Below are positions 55,034 through 64,000 of a stretch of DNA of 64,000 nucleotides, one piece after another. How positions within the stretch are numbered: the stretch's first letter is position 1; every line of letters begins with the position of its first letter. The translations under genes and the position numbers were made by a program. The notes below the pieces were generated by a model. That model worked only from the letters and a program-made list of their open reading frames with translations. It searched no databases and was not told the DNA's origin. This DNA comes from JAAZKI01 sp012799905 (GTDB lineage: Bacteria; Verrucomicrobiota; Lentisphaeria; Oligosphaerales; Oligosphaeraceae): positions 1 through 64,000 of the forward strand of contig JBMNFR010000004.1 in the NCBI GenBank assembly GCA_050949415.1, read 5' to 3'.

Positions 55034-55160
55034 TAAGGCGTATAATATTTTGAGCCCTGAAAGGGCGCGTGAGCCGCAGTGTTCGAAACTAAGTCAAGCA
55101 TTTTAGAAAACGGTGAGGTCAAGAGAAAGGAGGGTCAACGAATACGACCAAATCCTACCT

Positions 55161-57112
55161 GTGCGGTTCCGCGACCGTACAGAAACCGTTGCTCGAACTC
55201 ACAAACAAGGTGATGAGGTAAGCAGCTAGGGCGACACCCACGGAGACGTTCCGAAGAAGGGGTCGTATCGAAGGAGCCAGGCAACGGCACTCTTGAGGAT
55301 GGCATTTAGGTCTGGTTGTGTGTGCGAGCCACCGCCCTTAGGCGAAGCACTGGGATTCCCCCGAGTCTCTCTCCCGTGGACACAGCGGTTACCGCGGGCG
55401 AACCTGCCGGATGCAACGGGCTATCATCAAGGGAAAATGGTATCGAGACATGACCGGTGAAAGTCTCACAGTGTCCGCATGGGAGCGGTAGACCTAGTAC
55501 TATAAGTGTTACGCGAAAGGTCGGGTCGAAGCATTGGTTTGGGGAACGTGCCTAACGGCCCCTAATTTGGAGATGGCAGCAGAGTCGGAGTAGTCGGGGA
55601 AACGCAACACCCGATGAAAGACAAAACCGAAAAGCAACGAGGAAGCCAAAGGCAGACCACGGGACAAGTTAGCAAATGCGCAGTGGGCTACAAAATGTCC
55701 AGCCTGGTTCTTGCGGGCGAAACGCAGCAGCTAAGAAACAGTCTCAAAACATGCCGGAGGTGACCGCGTGACAACATCGACGTGAAAGGCTAACCATGCC
55801 AAAAATCATCAAAGCACACTCATTGACCGGGCGCATAACCCCCGAGTTGATGAGGCAGGCTTTCAAGACTGTCAAAAGAAATCGTGGAGCGGCGGGAGTA
55901 GACAAAGTCAGCGTGGGAATGTTTGAGGCGAACCTTGACGCCAACTTGGAAGCACTCATGCGCGACCTCAAAGGCGGAACGTTTCAGACCAGACCACTGC
56001 GCCGCGTCAACATCCCAAAGCCGGGAAGCACGAAGACCCGCCCACTGGGCATTCCAATCGTGCGAGACCGGGTGGCGCAAGAAGTCCTGAGAAGACTGCT
56101 GGAACCCATTTTTGAGCCGATATTCCACGACGCATCCCACGGCTTCCGAAAAGGGCGCGGCTGTTACAGTGCCATTGAGCGGGTATTGGAGCTTCACGAG
56201 CAAGGCTTCCGGCATGTGCTGGATGCCGACATCAAGGGCTTCTTCGACAACCTCCCGCACAAGGTAATTATGAACGCCGTATGCCAGCGCGTGGCGGACG
56301 GGAACATCCTTGACATTGTGGAGAAATTCCTCAAAGCCGGAGTCATGGAGGACGGCGTGTTCAAGCCGACGACAATCGGCACGCCACAGGGCGGGGTCAT
56401 CTCGCCGCTACTGGCAAACATCGTCCTCAATCAAATGGACTGGGCACTGGCTGAAGCCGGGTATCAGCATGTCAGATACGCCGATGACTTCGTGGTGCTC
56501 GGAAGGACAAAGGCCGAGACGCAAGAAGCCCTTGAGGTCGTCAGGCAATGCCTGTCCCAGCTCGGGCTACAGCTGAGCGAGGAAAAGACAAGGCTGACAA
56601 CATACGGCAAAGGGTACGAATTCCTTGGATTTCGCCTTTCCGTACAATCGCGCCGAATGCGCAGAAAGTCATGGGAGAAGTTTCTAGACAAAATCAGGGA
56701 GATAACCGAACGCAAGCGAAACTTAGACGAAACCGTAATCAAGAAGCTGAACCGAGTTATACGGGGAACGGCGAACTACTTTGCGCAACCCTTCGCAACC
56801 TGTCGGTGGCAATTTCAAAAACTGGATTCGTGGATTCGCATGAGACTGCGAGCCATGAAGAAGAAGAGAAAGAACTACGGCGACAACCGACGAATTAGCG
56901 TAAGGTACTTCTGCCAGAAACTTGGGCTTTTGACACTTGAACAATTCTGCACGTACAGAGATGAAAATGGTGAAACGCGACGAGTTGTCCCACGAAACGT
57001 GGCAATCTGAGTAGGGGTAGCCCAGTGCCAGACCGGCACGCTGGTAAATATGGGGAATTGACCCCATCGCTACAACGGGGAGGTAGAGGCTCATAACCTC
57101 TACCTTACCCAC
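55161..57112 (+). mobile_element. Group II intron with maturase ORF
   Basis: About 635 bp of non-coding, structured-looking sequence precedes a maturase-type reverse transcriptase. A GTGCG 5' consensus (GUGYG) is at 55161. After the maturase stop, AGC at 57019-57021 leads into CCAG-TGCC, a 5-nt loop, and GGCA-CG-CTGG. This helix has the 2-nt CG bulge expected of domain V, but its base is not canonical. A 9-bp hairpin (57081-57089 with 57097-57105), extended by GGG/CCC and with an unpaired A near 57107, could be domain VI with its branch point. Both ends are approximate. It lies in intergenic DNA, antisense to the two giant genes. Confidence 0.65.
55796..57010 (+). CDS. Group II intron reverse transcriptase/maturase
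   Basis: This 404-residue protein aids intron splicing and copies the intron RNA for mobility. RT motifs in order are RGAAGVDKVSV, RPLRRVNIPKPG, TRPLGIPIVRDRVAQE, the catalytic-region DADIKGFFDNL, TPQGGVISPLLANIVLN (TPQGG at 196-200), and YADD at 228-231. EKTRLTTYGKGYEFLGF and a basic maturase (domain X) segment with RGTANYF follow. There is no HNH endonuclease domain, as in several bacterial intron classes. The frame is intact, so the intron could be active. An AAAGG lies a few bases before the ATG at 55796. Confidence 0.93.
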   Translation: MPKIIKAHSLTGRITPELMRQAFKTVKRNRGAAGVDKVSVGMFEANLDANLEALMRDLKGGTFQTRPLRRVNIPKPGSTKTRPLGIPIVRDRVAQEVLRRLLEPIFEPIFHDASHGFRKGRGCYSAIERVLELHEQGFRHVLDADIKGFFDNLPHKVIMNAVCQRVADGNILDIVEKFLKAGVMEDGVFKPTTIGTPQGGVISPLLANIVLNQMDWALAEAGYQHVRYADDFVVLGRTKAETQEALEVVRQCLSQLGLQLSEEKTRLTTYGKGYEFLGFRLSVQSRRMRRKSWEKFLDKIREITERKRNLDETVIKKLNRVIRGTANYFAQPFATCRWQFQKLDSWIRMRLRAMKKKRKNYGDNRRISVRYFCQKLGLLTLEQFCTYRDENGETRRVVPRNVAI

Positions 57113-57168
57113 TGACACATAAACACTGACCAATCCATGCCCAAAATTCAACTGTTTTTTTAGGTTCG

Positions 57169-57210
57169 CCATTCACCATTCACCATTCACCATTCACCAT
57201 TCAGCATTCA
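57169..57210. repeat. CATTCAC heptamer tandem repeat
   Basis: About six tandem copies of CATTCAC, the last ones reading CATTCAG. A shorter run of the same heptamer is at about 54672-54695, on the other side of the intron. Confidence 0.85.
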
Positions 57211-57215
57211 GAAAC

Positions 57216-57253
57216 AAGCGCCCCTGCGGCGGCTATGGCCCGCAGGGGCGCTT
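57216..57253 (-). terminator. Likely terminator of the second giant gene
   Basis: A perfect 14-bp inverted repeat (AAGCGCCCCTGCGG / CCGCAGGGGCGCTT) with a 10-nt loop lies 22 nt after the stop codon of the - strand gene. The T-run after it on the - strand is weak (TTGTTTC). Confidence 0.65.
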
Positions 57254-57275
57254 GGTTTGTAGGTTGTCGTTTCGC

Positions 57276-60200
57276 TTATGGCGCCGGCGCGACTTGCGGC
57301 CAGATTTCGCCGTCAACCAATGACTTCAGCCAATAGCCGACGCCGATTTCTGCATTTTCCTCAGGCAACAGCCAGAGATAGCCATCTGGCGCCCAATACC
57401 AGACTGTCGGAATCGTGGCGGACGTCGGATTGCCGGCGTTGACTAAGTCGCTGCGATAGAGCGGCGAGACCAGGTTCCAGCCTGCGCTCACTGGCACGGC
57501 CGGGTCTGCGACTTCGGTGCCGCGCAGCGTCATGTTATAGACGCCTGCGGTCAGCAGGTTGGCGTGCACATAGACCCAGTAGGCCTTGCCGGGGACGAAT
57601 TGATTGACATCCATGACATACGCGGCAGTGGCAGGATCATAGCCCATTGAGTCAAGGGCGGCGAGCAGCGCATAGCTGTCGTTATCCAGTTCAAACGGCA
57701 CCCCGATCAAGTTCCAACCGCCGTGCAGCTCATAAGTGTGCGAGAGCAGGTCAATATGCTTCACGACCTCAACCGCAAACTCGAAGTCCATGTCTGCCGT
57801 GCCCTCATTAGTGAACTCGATGTACTTGTTCGCCGCAGAGCGCATGTCGATTCTCGCCCCAGTCGGGAAGACGATGAAGAAGTCAAAGTAGTCTGGCATC
57901 GAGTAGTCCGGATCAGTGCCGGCCAAGGACAGCGACCAGTCGAGCTTGAGGCTGGAGCCAGCCGGCAACCGACCGATGACGTGCCAGGTCTCTTCGTCAG
58001 ACAGGTCTCGGAAGTCCCACTTGAGCTGTGCATTGCGGCCAGGTTCGTCAAAGGCCACATAGTACACGCCTGGGAACGCCGAGCCGGCCGGTCTGTCCTC
58101 CGGATCGATGATGTCAAAGCTCGCGCCCTGCAACATGCCGAGGATGAGTTCGGCCTTAGCCGAGGCGCGGGTTCCGGCGGTGTATTCCCTCTCAAAGGCC
58201 AGCGCAAACTCCGGCTGCGGCGGCACGGTTGGGTCAGTCACAGTGAAGGTAAGGGAGTTCGCCACGATGACGCCCAACGTTCCGTCAGCAGTCTTGGGGC
58301 CGCCGCTGAGTGTGCTGAAGTTGAAGTCATCGCCAATGCTGACGGTCGCCGTGCCCTCGCCGAGGGTCGCGGCATCCAGGGTGAATTCAAGGAAGAGAAC
58401 TTCCGTGTTATACCCCAGACCGCCCAGATTGGCGCCGCCGATTTTTTCGATCAGGCCATCAGCGTCATACAGGGTGCCCTGCGTCTGCAACGTAAAGTTC
58501 TTGACTACCTCTTTGTGGTTGAAGTCGCCGTGGAAGCTCAGTACGCCAGGCGTGTAATTGACATCGACGCGACCGCCGCTGAGGCCGCCTTGCCAATCGG
58601 TGCTGACAAACGCCTGGATGGTGACCGTGTCATTCAGAGCGACCGAGGTCTTGCCGTCCTTCTCCTGCAAGCGAACGGTGACGTTGGCCAGGACATTGTC
58701 CCCGCGAACGGCCGGCGCACCAGAGCGCGTGCCATCCTCTGTCCAGTTATTCAGCAGGATGAGAAGGTCGTCAAGATCAATTATGCCATCGGCGTTGAAG
58801 TCACAGGATGCGTCATAGTTATGCCCCGTTTCCGGATCGTCTTTAACGGCCATCCAGTGATTGAGGAAGAACAGCAGGTCGTCAATATCGACCACGCCGT
58901 CACTCTTGCCGTCCTTGTCTACGGCGATGTCGCCGGCCACCCCGTCGATGTTTTCGACCTGCACGGTCATAACTGCGGGCGCGACAAAGTTCGCCGCAGC
59001 GCCGGCCGCGCCGATGGTCAAGCCAGTGACTTGAACCGTGATAGTCTTGCCAGTGTCGACAACGCCATCCGGATAGGACGTGATGTCAATGGAACCTGCG
59101 TTGGCGCCATTTGCGATGACCAAATTGCCGCTGATGGCATAGTCAGTGCCGGCTGCGGCCGTGCCGCCGAACGCCAGCGCGAACTTAGCATCAGCCGCAG
59201 CGGTCACGCCTGCGCTCAAGGCAGCAGTCAGGCGGAACTTGCCGTCTTCAGGAATCGAATCGATTTCGTCGCCGCTGTCAGGATCAGTGATGGTGAAGGT
59301 AATCCCTTCGGCCTCGTCGTCCAGAGCAATCAGCGTTGCTGACACGCCCTCCAAGCTGGTGACGTGCGAGTCGTCGTTGACAGCTGTCGCCGTGAACACA
59401 GTCTTCCTATCGCCGGTCAGCAGCAGGTCGTCCGCCTCAGCCGGGATATCGGCAAAGCTGGCAGAAGTCTCTCCGGCCGGCACGGTATAATCCTCACCGT
59501 TGATGGTGACCACCAGGTCGTAGTCCAGCGCATAGTCCAGAGTCAGCGTCATGGTTGAGACGCCGCCTTCATTGACGCTCGCCGGGTCAAACGCGATGGC
59601 CAGGCCATTCGCCAGGAATGTCACCGGCACCTGGCAGGCGCCAAAGGCAACCGCGTCGCCAGCCGGGCCGACCAGGCCGTACGAATTCAGCAGCAGACCG
59701 CTCTGGCTGGCTTCGGTGAAGAAGTCGGTGTCAGCCCCGTCCGCCGCGCCGATCGCCTGGAAGACCAGGGTCGCATACAAGGTGGGCGTGCGGATGTCAA
59801 CCCCGGGCGCGGCAGCGCCGGCCAGACGCAAGCCGACAATCTTGTCATTGTCATACACATAGTCGGCAATGGTGACAACAGCGTTGAAGTCATCGGCGAT
59901 TGCGGCCTCGCCGTCCACCGGGACATTGCCTTGCGCATCCGGCTCGCCGTCCTCTTGCAGCGGCCCGACCAGCCGGAACTTGTCCGCATCAAACTTCAGA
60001 ACAAAGTCACCGCCCTTGAAGGCGTCCTCAGCCTGAATCAGGACGTTGACTGCAAAGTGGTCGCTGATGTCAACGCCTTCGGCCGGCAGCAGTTCGCCGG
60101 TGGGCGCATCATCTGCGTCAACGCCTTCCGCTGTCAAGGTCAGCGCAATCACCTGGTCGCGATAAATCAACACGGAGACGGTATTCGACGCCGCATTGCC

Positions 60201-61475
60201 ATTGCCGGTGAAGAATCCGTAGACCGTATTGGCAGCGAGCTGGACAGTCGCCATCACCTGATTGGCATCGGCCGGGAAGTCCGGCGCGATGGTCACGGTG
60301 CAATTCAGATCATCGACCTCATTCACTGCGGTGACAACGACGCCGGACACGATGAAGTCAGCCGGTGACGGCAGCGCCATCAGTTTAGCCGTGAAGGTCA
60401 ATTCCAGGTCTATGTTCCCGGCAGCCACAGGCGCACTGGCGGCAGGCGCTGCCAAGGTCGCGCCGAGGATGGGGCCGACCGGCGTAGTCTGGGTGACCGC
60501 AATCTCGGTTTCCAATGGAATCGGCTGATAGATATCAGCGGGAACGCCGTCGCCGCCCCAGAGTTGCAGGATGTAGACGCCGGCTTCCAGGGGGCCGACC
60601 GTAAAGGTAAGGTCAGCCTCGTCGTCAACCGCGACCTTTGTTTCCGGGATAGCGATTTCATCGCCGTCGGCAGTCTGCCGCAGCAGTGCGTACTTGTAGT
60701 TGGTCAGGCCATTCAGGTCGACCGTGACTTGGTAGGTGTCAACCGTTGACATCGTCAAATCCGGCGTGAACGTCGGCACGCCGAGCGTGGCCACGGTAAA
60801 GGCTTGCTCGGTGAAGAGGTCTTGCCAGGCATCATCGAGAATAGCATAGCCCTTGACTTTGAGCAGGTAATCGCCTTCCATCAGGTCGGCCAAGACGATG
60901 GGTTCTGCCTGCGGGATTGGCGTTGCCGCAGTGCCGCCGGTAGCAATCAGCTGGCCATCGCGCCACAACTCGTACAAGTACGACTCGATGTCATCTGCGT
61001 CAGGATTGTCTGGATTGGCCGGGTCTTTGACCAGCACGTTAAACTGCGTGCCGGCAGTGACCGGCACGTCCATGCTCGGAGGCAGAGACGGCGTGAATTC
61101 GAGAACCAGGCCCTGGGCCAGAACCGTCCAAGCATGCACAGTCCGATTCGCGCGGGTCTGGTCATTGCTGAAGGAATAGCCGCGCAGATACAGGGTATGG
61201 TCTCCAGGCGCCAGATTGGTCAACGTGATCGGCGTCTCCGACCGGGGCAGGCGCTGACCAGGCGGCGTCATCAAAGGAATCCAAGGCGTACTCGTACTGC
61301 CGGACGCCAGCGCCGCCAATCGTGACCACCGGGCTGGTGACATAGGACTTGCCGCCCGGAACCGGCAGGCCGGCGACCACCACAGCGCGCGGCAGCACAA
61401 TCGTCCAGCTGGCCATAGTGGCGTTGCCGGGGAGCTGCTCGCGGGAATCGCTGCGGCCGATGACCGACAGCTCAT
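57276..61475 (-). CDS. Second giant secreted protein, C-terminal fragment (cohesin-like, dockerin-like, GWN modules)
   Basis: This fragment is genuine from about 61,240; the first ~75 codons are out of frame. Several beta-sandwich segments come first (LTNLAPGDHTLYLRGYSF, then repeated LxxGxYxLQLxG motifs). A cohesin-like segment follows (VNVLIQAEDAFKGGDFVLKF, about 59.7-60.1 kb), then a Calx-beta-like region (59.0-59.6 kb), then a dockerin-like pair of calcium loops (GVVDIDDLLFFLNHW, DFNADGIIDLDDLLILLNNW, about 58.73-58.92 kb). A second cohesin-like segment (SVALNDTVTIQAFVSTDWQG) and a final beta-domain precede two GWN...YW modules like those of the 12.7-kb giant. Probably extracellular. Cohesin- and dockerin-like parts in one chain could support self-association, but binding is not shown. 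Confidence 0.8.
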   Translation of the reverse strand: MSCRSSAAAIPASSSPATPLWPAGRLCCRALWWSPACRFRAASPMSPARWSRLAALASGSTSTPWIPLMTPPGQRLPRSETPITLTNLAPGDHTLYLRGYSFSNDQTRANRTVHAWTVLAQGLVLEFTPSLPPSMDVPVTAGTQFNVLVKDPANPDNPDADDIESYLYELWRDGQLIATGGTAATPIPQAEPIVLADLMEGDYLLKVKGYAILDDAWQDLFTEQAFTVATLGVPTFTPDLTMSTVDTYQVTVDLNGLTNYKYALLRQTADGDEIAIPETKVAVDDEADLTFTVGPLEAGVYILQLWGGDGVPADIYQPIPLETEIAVTQTTPVGPILGATLAAPAASAPVAAGNIDLELTFTAKLMALPSPADFIVSGVVVTAVNEVDDLNCTVTIAPDFPADANQVMATVQLAANTVYGFFTGNGNAASNTVSVLIYRDQVIALTLTAEGVDADDAPTGELLPAEGVDISDHFAVNVLIQAEDAFKGGDFVLKFDADKFRLVGPLQEDGEPDAQGNVPVDGEAAIADDFNAVVTIADYVYDNDKIVGLRLAGAAAPGVDIRTPTLYATLVFQAIGAADGADTDFFTEASQSGLLLNSYGLVGPAGDAVAFGACQVPVTFLANGLAIAFDPASVNEGGVSTMTLTLDYALDYDLVVTINGEDYTVPAGETSASFADIPAEADDLLLTGDRKTVFTATAVNDDSHVTSLEGVSATLIALDDEAEGITFTITDPDSGDEIDSIPEDGKFRLTAALSAGVTAAADAKFALAFGGTAAAGTDYAISGNLVIANGANAGSIDITSYPDGVVDTGKTITVQVTGLTIGAAGAAANFVAPAVMTVQVENIDGVAGDIAVDKDGKSDGVVDIDDLLFFLNHWMAVKDDPETGHNYDASCDFNADGIIDLDDLLILLNNWTEDGTRSGAPAVRGDNVLANVTVRLQEKDGKTSVALNDTVTIQAFVSTDWQGGLSGGRVDVNYTPGVLSFHGDFNHKEVVKNFTLQTQGTLYDADGLIEKIGGANLGGLGYNTEVLFLEFTLDAATLGEGTATVSIGDDFNFSTLSGGPKTADGTLGVIVANSLTFTVTDPTVPPQPEFALAFEREYTAGTRASAKAELILGMLQGASFDIIDPEDRPAGSAFPGVYYVAFDEPGRNAQLKWDFRDLSDEETWHVIGRLPAGSSLKLDWSLSLAGTDPDYSMPDYFDFFIVFPTGARIDMRSAANKYIEFTNEGTADMDFEFAVEVVKHIDLLSHTYELHGGWNLIGVPFELDNDSYALLAALDSMGYDPATAAYVMDVNQFVPGKAYWVYVHANLLTAGVYNMTLRGTEVADPAVPVSAGWNLVSPLYRSDLVNAGNPTSATIPTVWYWAPDGYLWLLPEENAEIGVGYWLKSLVDGEIWPQVAPAP

Positions 61476-63711
61476 AGTCGCCGAGGTCGGGAAGCGTCAA
61501 CGCAATCTTGGTGCCGACCGGCGTCCAAGCAGCCGACCAATCACTGATGACAGCGCCATCCCTGGTCAGGCGGTACTTATAGGAAAGCACGCCATTGCCG
61601 CCGACCGTGACCGAGTAGACGTTCTCAGCCGTCTGGCCCGGAACATTGCCGACCGGCGCCGGAATAGCGGCGCAGGTGATGGTCGCCCGCGTCAGGGTGG
61701 AGTCCACCAGCACGCCATCGCTGCTGGCGATCACTGACGTATTTCCGGCCGCGTCAGTGACGCGCACCTGGAAGGTATAGGTTGCGCCGTCAACAAGCGA
61801 CAAGCCAGTGATATTCCGCGACACTGCCAGCTCTGCCCTGGGCGGCTCGACCGCGACCGCTGTCCACGGCAGGGCCACTTCGATGACCCGGCGGCTTTCG
61901 GTCGCCTTCAGGTACTGGTAGGTGCCGTCGCGGCCGCCAAAGGCGACCAGTCGCGCCTGGTCGCCGACGCCGGCGATAGCAAGGGAGTGGCCGACCAGAC
62001 CGGTTGTCTTGGTCAGGGGGGTGGCCAAATCCCAGCGCGAGCCATCGCTGGGCGCGACCTCGGTCGAGTCAGCAACGCTGCCAAAAGCGTCACTGGAGCC
62101 GCCGACCGCGATGACTGTCTCGCTATCAGGGAGCCAGGCAGCAGCGAATTCTGCCCGCGGCGAGTTCATGTCACTCAGGGCAATCACAGCGCCATTGGCC
62201 GCGCGAATGCATTCCACGGAATCGAGGCAAGCCAGGCCGGCGCCAAAGCCGCCCAGCACCCAGACGTCATTCGCGTCCGAGTCAGCCAGAGGCACGCTGA
62301 CCACGGCCGACAGGAAGCGCCCGGTCGCCAATTCCGTCGTGCTGCGGGCCCCGGTTTCAACCGAGAACACGTCAATGACAGGATAGACGACGGTGTTGCC
62401 GCCAGAGCCGGTCTTGCCGCCGATGACCAGAACGACCTTCTTGCCGTCAGCGCGAGTCTGCAACGCTGTCTGGAAATAGCTTCGTGCGACCGACAGAGTC
62501 GAATCCAGCATGGTGACGACCGGGGTGGCCGGATCACTCAAGTCGATCTGAACAATGGAGCTGAGCACGCCGGCGTTGTTGCGACCGCCGATGATCCAGA
62601 CCAAATTGTCGTCAACGACAACGGCCTGCGCATTGACGCGCGGCTCAGGCAAGGCCACTGGCAGGGTGCGCCAGGTCTTGGTGGCCATTGAGAAGAGCTC
62701 TATCGACGCATAGTAATTATGGTAGCCGTCACTGCCGCCCACCGCGAGCAAGTCGCCATTGCCGAGCTTGGCAAAGGCGAAGTTGGCGCGCGGGGTGTTC
62801 AACGAACCAGTCGCCAAGGTCGCCCATTCGCGGGAGGCCCAGACGTTGTCCTGGTTGAGCGGCGTGTAGTTGATCGTGGCCAGTGCCTGGGTGCCATTGT
62901 AGCCGCCGATGATCCATGCCTGGTTGTCAACCGTGACTGCGGCATAGCCGGTACGGCCGAAATCAAGCTGCTTGTTGGCGTTGTCAGCCGACCACAGGGC
63001 TGATTCGGCGCCGCGCACCAGGCGATATTCGTACTGGGCGATGCCGGTGTCAGCCTCCTGGTTGTCCGAAGCGCGGAAGTTGAAGCCGAGCGAGGTCAGT
63101 GAGGTCGTTTCATCGATATCCGCGTCAAGTTCAACGCCGTCCTTCGGGTAGCCAAAGGCGATGATCGGCGCTTGCGCGTCACTCAACTCGGTCACTACTT
63201 GTGCGCCGTCTGAAGTGGCGCGGGCGATCAAGGTGCCGTCCGCGTCAAAGGCTTCGACAAAGGCCACGTAGATGACGCCCTCCTGGTCACTGAGGTCCAT
63301 GTCGACTTCGCCGAACCGATTCGGAGTCAGCGCGCTGTAGGCCGCCGGCTCTTCGCCCTGGACGGCGAAGGCGTATCTGTACTCAGCCGCTGCCGGCCGA
63401 CCATTGGCAGCCGCGAAATCCGTCCAATTGGCAGCGAGTTTGCCGGCCAGGTAGTGGACTTGGTCAGCGTCTTCGCCTGGATTTGCGCCGTCGTTGACAA
63501 AGTTAGCGAACACTTCGACATCGTCAGTGGCAGCATAGAAGAATGCCGCCCTCACGGTTTGTTCAACGCCGCCGGACAGATAGGTCAGGACGATCGTGTA
63601 GGCATACTGCCCTTGGACAGCCCAGTTGACCAGGTCAGCGACAGCGTTCGACTCATCCAGTTCCTGCCAGTCATCGCCCGTCGACTTCGGCCAGCGGAGC
63701 AGCCGGGTCAT
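61162..63711 (-). CDS. Second giant secreted protein, Kelch-containing fragment
   Basis: This fragment is genuine to about 61,240. It opens with beta-sandwich segments (YAYTIVLTYLSGGVEQTVRAA). It then has a run of Kelch-type repeats (61.9-63.0 kb): AAVTVDNQAWIIGGYNGTQA, LGNGDLLAVGGSDGYHNYY, VVDDNLVWIIGGRNN, VVLVIGGKTGSGGNTV, VWVLGGFGAG, ETVIAVGGSSDAF, LVAFGGRDGTYQY. These would form a beta-propeller. Ig-like segments follow (YTFQVRVTDAAGNTSVIASS). The frame breaks at both ends: near 63.71 kb (entry from the upstream frame) and near 61.24 kb (AAWSAPAP, after which RSETPITLTNLAPG continues in the next frame). Confidence 0.78.
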   Translation of the reverse strand: MTRLLRWPKSTGDDWQELDESNAVADLVNWAVQGQYAYTIVLTYLSGGVEQTVRAAFFYAATDDVEVFANFVNDGANPGEDADQVHYLAGKLAANWTDFAAANGRPAAAEYRYAFAVQGEEPAAYSALTPNRFGEVDMDLSDQEGVIYVAFVEAFDADGTLIARATSDGAQVVTELSDAQAPIIAFGYPKDGVELDADIDETTSLTSLGFNFRASDNQEADTGIAQYEYRLVRGAESALWSADNANKQLDFGRTGYAAVTVDNQAWIIGGYNGTQALATINYTPLNQDNVWASREWATLATGSLNTPRANFAFAKLGNGDLLAVGGSDGYHNYYASIELFSMATKTWRTLPVALPEPRVNAQAVVVDDNLVWIIGGRNNAGVLSSIVQIDLSDPATPVVTMLDSTLSVARSYFQTALQTRADGKKVVLVIGGKTGSGGNTVVYPVIDVFSVETGARSTTELATGRFLSAVVSVPLADSDANDVWVLGGFGAGLACLDSVECIRAANGAVIALSDMNSPRAEFAAAWLPDSETVIAVGGSSDAFGSVADSTEVAPSDGSRWDLATPLTKTTGLVGHSLAIAGVGDQARLVAFGGRDGTYQYLKATESRRVIEVALPWTAVAVEPPRAELAVSRNITGLSLVDGATYTFQVRVTDAAGNTSVIASSDGVLVDSTLTRATITCAAIPAPVGNVPGQTAENVYSVTVGGNGVLSYKYRLTRDGAVISDWSAAWTPVGTKIALTLPDLGDYELSVIGRSDSREQLPGNATMASWTIVLPRAVVVAGLPVPGGKSYVTSPVVTIGGAGVRQYEYALDSFDDAAWSAPAPVGDADHVDQSGAWRPYPVSARLFLQQ

Positions 63712-64000
63712 AAGGTATGTCCGGCGAATACGCTGAGCGTCCAGTCTGCTCCATCGTCAGCCGGATTATCGCCCCAGTGCACCTTGACGGCCAGGTCATC
63801 GTTGTCGTCGCGGATGTAATCGCCGGCCAGCGGCCAGTCGAACCTGGTCGGGTCCGGTGCATCCAGGGACGGCACGAGGAAGTCTGCCGGCAGCGGGTTA
63901 TGGCCGACGGCGTCGCCAAAGACGCTGTCGGCGAACGGGTTGACTGCCAGGCGGAATTGGACGCCGGTCTGCGGCCAGCCCTCCGTCTCTGCGCCGAAGG
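63708..64000 (-). CDS. Second giant secreted protein, upstream fragment (runs off the window)
   Basis: A third frame is open from the window edge (FGAETEGWPQTGVQFRLAVN) to DWTLSVFAGHTL and a stop at 63708-63710. Its composition matches the downstream fragment, which takes over in another frame within a few bases (MTRLLRWPKSTGDDW). The 5' end of the gene is outside the window, so neither signal peptide nor full length can be judged. The competing frame ending at 63671 is a shadow. Confidence 0.65.
   Translation of the reverse strand, partial: FGAETEGWPQTGVQFRLAVNPFADSVFGDAVGHNPLPADFLVPSLDAPDPTRFDWPLAGDYIRDDNDDLAVKVHWGDNPADDGADWTLSVFAGHTL

Noticed and set aside
54418..55053. Small + strand open frames upstream of the intron (54418-54711, 54829-55053)
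   Set aside because: They run over GTGGAC and palindromic repeats, with no ribosome site and repetitive composition.
57723..59342. 539-codon + strand open frame
   Set aside because: Shadow of the second giant gene's coding strand; no recognisable domain, no ribosome site.

Overview
The window is a G+C-rich bacterial chromosome segment. It most likely comes from the PVC superphylum, with a Lentisphaerota/Verrucomicrobiota-like host as the best guess. The basis is the coaE-rho gene order (also seen in Chlamydiae), a Rho with a long disordered N-terminal extension, an adjacent parE/parC pair, and very large secreted LamG/TSP3-type proteins. No rRNA or tRNA gene was found, so the taxonomy is inference.

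Left part (1-12.5 kb): housekeeping genes. On the + strand are coaE (dephospho-CoA kinase), rho, a small zinc-ribbon protein with a poly-acidic tail, parE, an exact 33-unit array of 26-bp hairpin repeats, parC (TTG start, acidic N-terminal extension, Lys/Asp-rich tail), a repeat-rich spacer and an MFS transporter. An EF-G GTPase gene converges on the transporter and overlaps it by 4 bp.

Middle (12.7-54.1 kb, - strand): one enormous secreted-protein locus of about 41.4 kb, equivalent to about 13,790 codons. It has a ribosome binding site, a signal peptide, about 26 LamG (concanavalin-like) modules alternating with TSP3-type calcium-binding Asp repeats, a C-type lectin domain, four jelly-roll-like inserts, four Ala-rich helical inserts, an internal subtilisin-family (S8) peptidase with an intact Asp/His/Ser triad, a PPC-like domain, a C-terminal pair of GWN...YWVY modules and a strong intrinsic terminator. 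Its 3' part (12,729 to about 46,820) is one uninterrupted frame of more than 11,300 codons. The 5' part (46.8-53.1 kb) carries seven frame changes that break it into pieces.

Right part (54.1-64 kb): an intergenic region full of dispersed repeats and a + strand group II intron with a maturase. It is followed on the - strand by a second giant secreted protein (57.3 kb to beyond the window edge) with Kelch-like, Calx-beta-like, two cohesin-like and dockerin-like segments and the same GWN...YW C-terminal modules. This gene also has two frame changes. The two giant genes lie head to tail on the same strand and share a C-terminal module type, so they probably use the same surface-display or export route.

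The main candidates for something undescribed are the giant LamG array with an embedded protease, the shared C-terminal module pair, the covarying hairpin array between the two topoisomerase IV genes, and a recurrent GTTAATGTGC...TGTGA motif just upstream of two genes that lack a Shine-Dalgarno.
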